Source: Diploscapter coronatus (lineage: Eukaryota > Nematoda > Chromadorea > Rhabditida > Rhabditidae). Taken from it: DNA of 64,000 nucleotides. The notes below the pieces were generated by a model. The model had not been told where the DNA came from. It worked only from the letters and a program-made list of their open reading frames with translations, and made no database searches. Position numbers and translations under genes: made by a program. Below are positions 56,493-64,000 of the stretch, piece after piece. The stretch is taken from the NCBI GenBank assembly GCA_964036155.1, contig OZ038422.1, positions 73,617,201 to 73,681,200 of the forward strand, read 5' to 3'. How positions within the stretch are numbered: position 1 is the first letter of the stretch; each line of letters starts with the position of its first letter.

Positions 56493-57332
56493 AAAACCTG
56501 AGTTTTCGAAGTTTTCAAATTATTTCTGAGAAAACAAAATCAAAAAATATTCATAAGTCCGAACTTTTTCGTTTTTTTTTCAAGAAAACGATAGAGCTTT
56601 TCATGGAGCACTTTATTTCTTCCAAAAAACCTTCACCATCTTTCTTCGAATCAAAATCAACAAATAATGAAAAGAATAAGGATAAAATTGGAACAGACCG
56701 GTAAAAATTAGAAGTAGGGCGAGTAGAGGTTTGGAAACTTTCAAACAAAACTTCTCGCCCAGTCCCTGAAAAACTAGCAAAAAATGAATCCGATCTTGAC
56801 TTGGGATTTTCAAATTTCCAGTATCAAAATCGTTCGAAGTAGGCAGTTTTCAAGTAAAAAAGACTGACAAAGATAAAAGAAAGGTTTTTTCGAGTAAATA
56901 AATCTTTGAGAATCACTTTTAAAAAGAGAAAATAATAAAAGCACAATTATTTAGGAAAAAATAACAAAAAAACCCAACCATGTTTTCAAGAAATCAATGA
57001 AATGTGTACCCATAAAATCGGAGTATTTTAAAAATCAACGAAGAATAACTAGAAGAAAACAACATTGTTCGAACTCATGTAAAACTCGGCGATAAATAAA
57101 AAATCAGAATGTTTGATTTCGATTGATTATGCTTTTGTGGAAATTTAGAAAGTCGGGAATCGAAATTCCTTGAAAATACACCGTTTTAGATACCGAGTAA
57201 AATAACATTGGTTTGAGTACTTATCTCTCAAAAATATTAGGTGAAAAGTACCCGAAGCTAAAGTAAAAATGGATAGCATGATTTGAATGTATTAAACTTT
57301 TAAGAAAAGTTCACCAGAAAAAAGGATTTGAT
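56493..57332. other. spacer upstream of SDHAF3
   Basis: AT-rich, with no supported gene. A CTCAG acceptor 5 nt before the SDHAF3 ATG is consistent with trans-splicing. Hydrophobic frames at 56551-56813 (-) are homopolymer-driven. Confidence 0.45.
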
Positions 57333-57779
57333 TTACAGAAAGTAGATTTGGAGAGGATTTATGAGATCCTCTGCCCTTTCAAAGCTCAAAATCATCCAGA
57401 ACCATGACGGGCTGAGAGTGACGGCCAGAACGACGGCTGTCTGGGGAGGCGTGTGAAAGGACCTGTAAAAATAATGTATACAAAAACTAGACGAGTTTCA
57501 AAATTTCTATGACATTTACAATGGATTAATATAGGTTCGCCGTCAGTACAGCAATATATTTAAAAAAAAAAAACAAAGTATATCAATAATAGGCTTAAGC
57601 TTTAAAAAACGGCAAGATATTGAAATCGTAGGAAAATTTGGCAAAATTAATATCATTATCTCGTTATTTTTCAAAAGTAAGTTATTATTTTACCGAATTC
57701 CGTCCATTCGGCGACGAAAAGCCCGATGAGTTGTTAGGAGGTGTGTTCTGACTGCCTCGGTGCTTTTTTGTTGGCTCAT
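57333..57779 (-). CDS. orphan 71-residue membrane protein, probable operon partner of PHF14
   Basis: Two exons, 57779-57694 and 57462-57333, give 71 residues in phase. A basic N-terminus (RTHLLTTHRAFRRRMDGIR) is followed by a hydrophobic helix (TAVVLAVTLSPSWFWMILSF) and a short tail. The basic amphipathic start plus one helix would suit an inner-mitochondrial-membrane subunit, but no family was recognised. The start codon lies only 49 bp after the PHF14 stop on the same strand, and a TTAATTCAG acceptor lies in that gap. No polyadenylation signal is seen between them, so the two are probably one polycistronic unit resolved by trans-splicing. The second exon has a possible GTAAAT donor overlapping the stop, so a longer form is possible. 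Confidence 0.65.
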
Positions 57780-57828
57780 CTTTGGACGAATTCAGCACCG
57801 TCACTGAATTAATCCAGTGTCATTAACT

Positions 57829-60800
57829 CTAATTATGGGTAAATGGCCTACAGTCGGACTTGCGTTTCGCGGAACCGCGACGCGGCGCACCAGACGCGAT
57901 CGCAGATTTGTAGGCTCTACGCTGCTCCTGAATAAGGATCATTTTTAATAGGTAAAACATTTAGGAAAAGAGACTAAAATTACAAAGAGATAAAAAAATT
58001 TCTTCAAAATAGAGCAAATCTACCTCCTGTTCTGCAATTTTTCTGGCCTTGGTGTGATCGCAACGCTGCCTCAGACGTCTTGTCACCCCGTCATTCGAAT
58101 TGTCATCGTCGACGGGCAAGGGATCGACCTGTTCCGATTGTTCGGAATCACTCGACTCGTTGCATTTGGAACATATCCAGCCGTACTTGCTGAAAATAGG
58201 GGATTTCATAAACCCTTTTATAATTAAAGAAAGGATTTTCATATATGCTTTTCAAAACAAAGAATTTCATATATGCCTGCCTCTTCTTAGGAAGTCTATC
58301 CAACGGTGGATCCAAGCACCCAATGTGGTAGAAGTTGTTGCACTCATCGCAGTCGACCAGAAGGTGTTGATCGGTGGTCTGGAAGTTAGAAACATAGAAG
58401 AATGCTACAAAACTACTCTTTACTAACAACATTGAGTCATTTAGATTTTTGAATCTCATTAATGTTTAGAAAGACGAAAACTAACATACCGTCTGCTAAT
58501 TAAATTGATTTATTGGATATTTCAAATTTCAAGACTTTATTTTAAGTTTTGTTTTTGTAAAACTGCATGAAACAAAGCAAATCGGAATTTTATCACGTCT
58601 ACTGAATTATACATTGTGAAACATAATCCGACCTTTTTGCATTCATCACAGGTATGGAGAACCAGAGTGCTGACAGGATGATCCCTGGGTGAGACATCGC
58701 AAGTCGAGAGTTTGGCTGACAGGGAGGCATTCTTCTTGGGCTTGGGGGAGCTCAGCGATCCGTTGCGTTTGCGCATGCGTCTGGAATATCGATGCTATGT
58801 TTAAATGATTAAATACGGCCCTCCTATACTAGTGTCATGTCTTAAAATCAATAGATACCCCTTGAAACTTATTTTTTAAAGATAAAAAGTTCCTCACTTG
58901 TTAGTAGCAGAAGACCCATTGACGACGTCATCCAAATAGGACGGTTTTTTGAGTTTCTTGGCCCCGAGTCTCACGAGCGTTTCATAGACATCCGCGGTCA
59001 GAGCCTTCAGATGGTCGACACGGTCGTGGACAGAGGAGGCTTTCTGCTCGAGCTGAAAATATAGGTTTCAAAACTTCTAATAACTCTTAAAATCACTATA
59101 AACGTACTTTATTGGAATTTCAAATCTAATTGTTATACTCCAACCATATGATATTCAAAAATCTAGTAAAGATGCTATGCTTCGGAAAATTCCACAGCAT
59201 TGTCCTCTTTATAAATGATAACTCAAAATGGTCAACTACTTTTTAGAACTTCTATGAAGATTTGATAAGTTTCAAAATTTCTCAAATCAATTAATTAATT
59301 GGTTCTGAAAATATTCTAAAGAAACTAGCTCTAACCTGTTTGTACTCATCATGGAGTTTGTTCTGCTGTTTCTTCAGCTCAGCGTTCTGTTCCTTCATCG
59401 CTTCGAGTCTTTTCTGTTCCTGGGGCAGAATTTTCGCCTCCCGATTTTCGAAGTACTCAATGAATTCGCGAGAAAAGCCTGGAGAAAGGAAAGCCAGCTG
59501 GTCACCTTTGATACGTAGGAATTCCTAAACAAAAATTATTTACGTTTTTTTTCATAAAAATTGTATTTTGATGATTTAAAAAAAAAAAAAAAAAAACCAA
59601 TTTTACCTGTTGAAAAGCATCCTTGTCAACATCATTCAATTCAGCCTTTTCCTGAAACAAATCCAAATACCGCACAGATGTGTGCAGTTGACGGGAACGA
59701 CGGATTTTTCGGTCATTCTGGAAAAAAAAATCAAAAGTCGAATAATTTAGGAGAATTGCAATGTCTACCTGATAGTCCAAATTTGCATCAGGCCAACCGA
59801 TCGTGATTCCAACCAAAGATTCAAATTTTTTCTGGCTTCTTTGAAGTGCCTTCTAAAAATTATAAATTAAATTTTTGAGAAAGGCTAATTCTAAAAACTG
59901 GGAATGGACACAATTTTATACCTGAATTTTCCTCTCCTCCCTCTCGTTGAGTTTCTTCCTGTGCATGACGGTGATCCGCTTCTCTTCCTGAGCCAGGAAT
60001 CGAGCGTATCTAAAATAGTTTAAATTTTGCTTATGTTTCGAAGATTTACAAACTGATTCATTTTGCTCAAAATAATGATTGGTACGTAATAGGGAGTTTA
60101 ATAAACAATGAACTTTAAAAAATTAAAAATTCGCGACTTACGCTCTCTTCTTCTCCCTGACCACATCAGAATTGGAGTGTGCCCTGCAGTAGATGAATCG
60201 GGGCTCAATTTCCGCGGAATCATCCACGTGCTCGTTCTCAGAATTGTCCACCAGATAGCCCATTCTAAAAGATTGATCAAATTATCCAAATTATCAATCT
60301 TTACATCTTATTACTAAAATTTTCTCATCAGTGGTAAAATATCACAAATTCTGCACGACTGATAAGAATGCTGTTATTTTTGAGAAAGATAAAATTACCT
60401 CTGAGCACAAGTGATATGAAAGTACTCCTTGCAAAGTCCAACTTCACAATTTGTCACGATACCCGTTCGCGCCTGTAGACGATCGTTGCACGCAGAACAG
60501 GACTGAAAGGATTGAACTTTAAAGAAAATATCGACTTTTCTATAGAAAATGTCTTGGTCCTAAAATTTCTATCAACTTTTCCTTCTGATAAAATCTAGAT
60601 TTTCATGTTTTTTCTTAGAAAACTTGTAAAATTTTCCATTCTTGCAAAAAACTCGACAATCGATTGAAGTCTAACCTTTCTTCCGAATTGACGGTGATCG
60701 AGTTCCTGCCAGCTAATAGCCATTAAATTATCCACATCGCCAAAGGTCACACCCTGCGTGTAAAGAGCGCAGAGTAGATGCACCCAGCGGCCACCAATAT

Positions 60801-63788
60801 CTGAAAAATAAAAAAATCGAAATTTAGGCAATTTAGATGTGTCGCGACGTCGCGTCATGGCAAAATAGTGCGCGGAAACGAGAGATCATTTGTCTACAGT
60901 CTCTACCTTCTTCTATCCCTATATACTATTTCGTATGGTCGAAATTTATAAGATTCCTAAAAGTGGAAATATCGCAATGGTTCTCACACTACTTTTAGAA
61001 AATAGTGTTAAATGTCGATCTACTTTGAAACAAACCCAAGTAGCTTTAAGATTAGCTCTAAACAGGTTATCAATTGCTGTGATTTTTCTTAGATAGGAAT
61101 TAGTTTATTGAAACATTGAATTTTTGAATGAACTTACCCGACCGCTTGAAAGCGCCGAATCTGTTGGGACAAAGCTCGCAATGAGGAGGCTCCTTCAGTC
61201 CATAGATACAGGGCTCGCAGAACCTGGAATCGAAAACAAATAAGAAAATTTAAAAACCCCCTGAAAAATTGAAATTGCATGACACGTTTTCTAGCTTTTC
61301 TATTAATGTTTGTGTGATTCTCCGTCAAGTTTTGAATTTTCGACCTACTTACCACGGCTCTGTCGTTTCCAGCGAATGCGTACTGTCCGTTTCATCGCCA
61401 ACATCGGGAAGATAGCACGTCTCGTGCACCACCAAACCACAGCTAAAATTGGGTAAGCTAGGAAGAAAATATATTTTTAAAAATTACCCGTCACAAGTCA
61501 TAGGTAACTCATTTTTAGCGGACTGTCGCATGTTCAGACAGATAGCGCAGATCGGATTTGCTGAGTCCTGAAATTAATCAGATATGTTTCAACTTTAGCG
61601 ACATGGAATAAGACTTTCGGTGCTCGTTTGTTAGAGTTAGAAAGTCGTCAAATTTATTTTAGAAAAAATATGTTGCAACTTTCAAGAAAAAATTCATCGA
61701 AATCTGAAACTATGATTTGTTAAACTCGAGTATCGGTTATCAATAAATCATCGAATTTTCAAAAGATGTTTCACAATTTTCTAGCAATTTTAGGCCTCAC
61801 TATTTACATACGGCTGTATTTACAGCCGGTTTCTCTGGGTTCTCTAACTTTTGGACAATTCGTATTTAAATACAGGAGACCGAGATTTTATGCTATATAT
61901 TTACATATTTGATACGGGATTTCTAAGTGTTCAAAAAATTACGCAAAACAACGATATTTGACAAATCAATAATCCTACCGTAGCCTCTGCATCCAAGTCG
62001 AGTTTGACGTCCACATCCTTCTCCTCTGCGTCACTGCCCTCTTCCCCTTCATCGCTGCCTTCGCTTTCGTCTTCATCCGCATCGGATGATTCAGATTCCC
62101 CCTCTCCACTGTCGTCCGATTTGGCTGAAAAATGAAGGACTACAGCAAATACAGTAATCTTTAGAATTTTGGAATTACTGTGAGTGAAAATTAAAATTAT
62201 ATGAGGAAACTAAAAGTTACTGCAACTTTTCGATGATAAAGTGGGCCCTGTGTGTAGAAAGGCCAAGTCTCCTCCTTTCGAGGGAGAAAAAGAACGCATG
62301 AAATTTTCCGCCGTTTCAATTATCGCTAATTAGTTGGTAATTTTATGAAACCAAGACACCAATAAGGTAATAAAATGCGCCTGAAATGAGATGGTGTCAT
62401 TGGTTTTTTTTTCGAAAAAGGCCTTCTGAAGACATGAACGACGTCGGAACTCTAGTAACATAACTTTTGATAGGATGAACCATTTTCGAAAATTTCAAGT
62501 TTTCAGTTCGTCACAACCTTGCCCATTATTTGGTATCAAATTTATCCGATCGAACCTATTTTGAAAAACCACTTGGCCTCTCTATCTATGTAAAATGTTT
62601 GTTTAACTGAACTAGAGAGATAAGACTTAATGATTGGATCAGTTATTGTAGGGTCTCTTTGATAGAATAGTTAAAAATAGTTTTGTGAGTTTAATACTTG
62701 ATACAGTTTTAGGCTAAATTTACAACAAAAAAGCAAATTAAGGGGTGACTAAAATCAGTACCAACGAAATCCTCATCGTCTTCTTCATCGTTGCCAAAGA
62801 CTTCCAAATCGATGAGCGCCGCCGAGGGCTTGATCTGGCGCTTACCCGGTGCCCGTTGCACTGCAAAACTAGCATAAATAATTTTAGAGTTTCCTGATAA
62901 ATGGTTGACTGAAGAATAATGCTGAATGTTTTAGCATGAAATTTATGATTAATAAGAATGGTGATGGCATAATTATTAGAGCAATTGAGAATCAAATATT
63001 TCTAACATCGGAAATTCTGAACCATACATGAGAGCTAGATAAGCCTCATTGAGTAAAAGGGAATTTCATATGGTTTCGTAACTTGGGCGTTGATCAGGAA
63101 TAAATCAGTGATTAGTGAACAATTTCACATCTTATTACTGTAGAGAATCTTGGAACATTGTCGAAAAGCCGATATTCTAAAAGAAATAATGAACTGCGCG
63201 ATAAGATTTACGAGAGTTCAAAAGATCTCGAAGGAGAGAAAGAGAGGAGAAAAAAGAAGAAAACAGACAGATTTGACCTTTGGGGGCACATGAATCGATA
63301 GGTAAATCAACGAGAAATTATCGAGTTTACCTCAAAAACCTATTAGCTTGGGGTTAGTTTTGAATTTGATCATTATTTTATCATAGGTTTCAAGAATTTT
63401 AGGCATGAAACGATTGGAATTCAGAATGTTGCATAGTTATGATCGAAAACAAAAATATGAAATTTCGAAATAAAATTGATTATGAAATATGAAATTCGAA
63501 AATTTAAAAATTCCAGATCTCAAATAAAACTAAGGGCGCTTTAGATAAGATGCACCATCACTTTAGATTAGGTGATAGATATTGAGATAGGTACAAGAGA
63601 GCCACAAGATAGGAGAAATAGTATCCATGAAAATCGCCATGCCAATGACAAAAAACATTAAAAAATTAAATCAAAATAATTTCTGAAAAAAAATTTGATC
63701 TCAAAATTTTGAGATCTCGATCTTTAGATCTCAGATTCCTGGACTGACCTGCCGCAGCGATGAAGGATTGCTTTTCCGCGTCCGTCAT
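57829..63788 (-). CDS. phf-14: PHD-finger protein 14
   Basis: Eighteen exons in phase give 676 residues: 63788-63749, 62860-62762, 62124-61979, 61567-61488, 61442-61353, 61223-61138, 60800-60676, 60502-60399, 60264-60142, 60009-59922, 59852-59769, 59717-59607, 59524-59336, 59052-58898, 58780-58633, 58378-58281, 58189-58024, 57927-57829. After KRQIKPSAALIDLEVFG and an acidic stretch comes PHD1 (ICAICLNM to FCEPCIYG). The extended PHD follows (CELCPNRFGAFKR, GRWVHLLCALYTQGVTFGD, KEYFHITCAQR, FIYCRAHSN). A coiled-coil region precedes another PHD (HTCDECKK, LVDCDECNNFYHIGCLDPPL, KYGWICSKCNES). It is a nuclear histone-tail reader and transcription regulator. The human protein has a further C-terminal PHD finger; here it ends in a basic tail. 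Intron 16 uses a GC donor (AG|GCAGGC). Confidence 0.95.
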
Positions 63789-64000
63789 TTGCAAACTCAC
63801 GAATTTAGGCTACGCCCACAAAAATCCAAACTCAGGGTACTCGGCTGAAAAATCACAAATTTTCATTAGATCTCAAACTTTTAGAACGAGGTATGCGATT
63901 CAAGAGTATTCGGGCCGCGAGAAAGAAGTCTATGTGCAATCTAAAGAGAGACGTGCAGAGATCACGTGGTTCGAAGAGGCAGCAGACAGAAAAGACGCAC
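63789..64000. other. PHF14 5' region at window edge
   Basis: An acceptor (GATTTTTCAG, at about 63843-63852) lies about 55 nt upstream of the PHF14 ATG on the minus strand, a likely trans-splice or 5' UTR splice site. Nothing else is recognisable up to the edge. Confidence 0.4.

Noticed and set aside
1..64000. tRNA, rRNA or CRISPR features
   Set aside because: I looked for tRNA B-box-like GGTTCGANTCC, rRNA-like conserved blocks and regularly spaced direct repeats. None was convincing.

Overview
This window is nuclear DNA from a nematode. Coding regions are cut into many small exons by introns of roughly 41-60 nt with TTTYAG-type acceptors. Nearly every start codon has an unpaired 3' splice acceptor 0-25 nt upstream, as expected for spliced-leader trans-splicing. 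The gene set also fits: a chemoreceptor-type seven-helix gene, a ShK-like secreted protein, a UDP-glucuronosyltransferase and ciliary NPHP4. Reading frames were rebuilt by hand from splice sites, and exon lengths were checked for phase. The species cannot be named from the sequence.

Layout. 1-2377 (-): N-terminal part of alpha-catenin, running off the left edge. 3444-4318 (-): partial Tyr-rich gene with a PPTY motif. 4743-20423 (+): NPHP4, with a candidate RFX/DAF-19 X-box about 100 nt before its ATG. Two unrelated minus-strand genes lie inside its introns: a secreted poly-cysteine protein (10892-12432) and a Tyr/Arg-rich protein with two alternative 3' ends (15101-18598). 20545-23327 (-): purple acid phosphatase, tail to tail with NPHP4. 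23669-24505 (-): single calponin-homology-domain protein. 24538-30545: AT-rich 6-kb segment bounded by about 400-bp inverted repeats and holding a hidden seven-helix receptor gene (26271-28038, -). 30842-31610 (+): ShK-like secreted protein. 32518-35467 (-): UGT. 36649-40197 (-): a divergent Hsp70-type ATPase domain joined to a long disordered tail with three 78-residue repeats and a C-terminal CaaX box. 41609-42643 (-): single-pass membrane protein with PPxY motifs. 43705-46126 (+): ribosomal protein L8. 46459-47025 (-): 101-residue membrane protein with a PDZ-ligand tail. 50957-53880 (+): EB1. 54830-55503 (+): LSM5. 55772-56492 (-): SDHAF3. 57333-57779 (-): orphan small membrane protein directly behind PHF14. 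57829-63788 (-): PHF14.

The genes are mostly unrelated housekeeping and neuronal or ciliary functions packed in convergent or nested pairs. PHF14 and the small orphan behind it look like an operon. The most unusual loci are the CaaX-tailed Hsp70-like protein, the poly-Cys protein built from 18-45 nt cysteine mini-exons, and the receptor inside the inverted-repeat segment.
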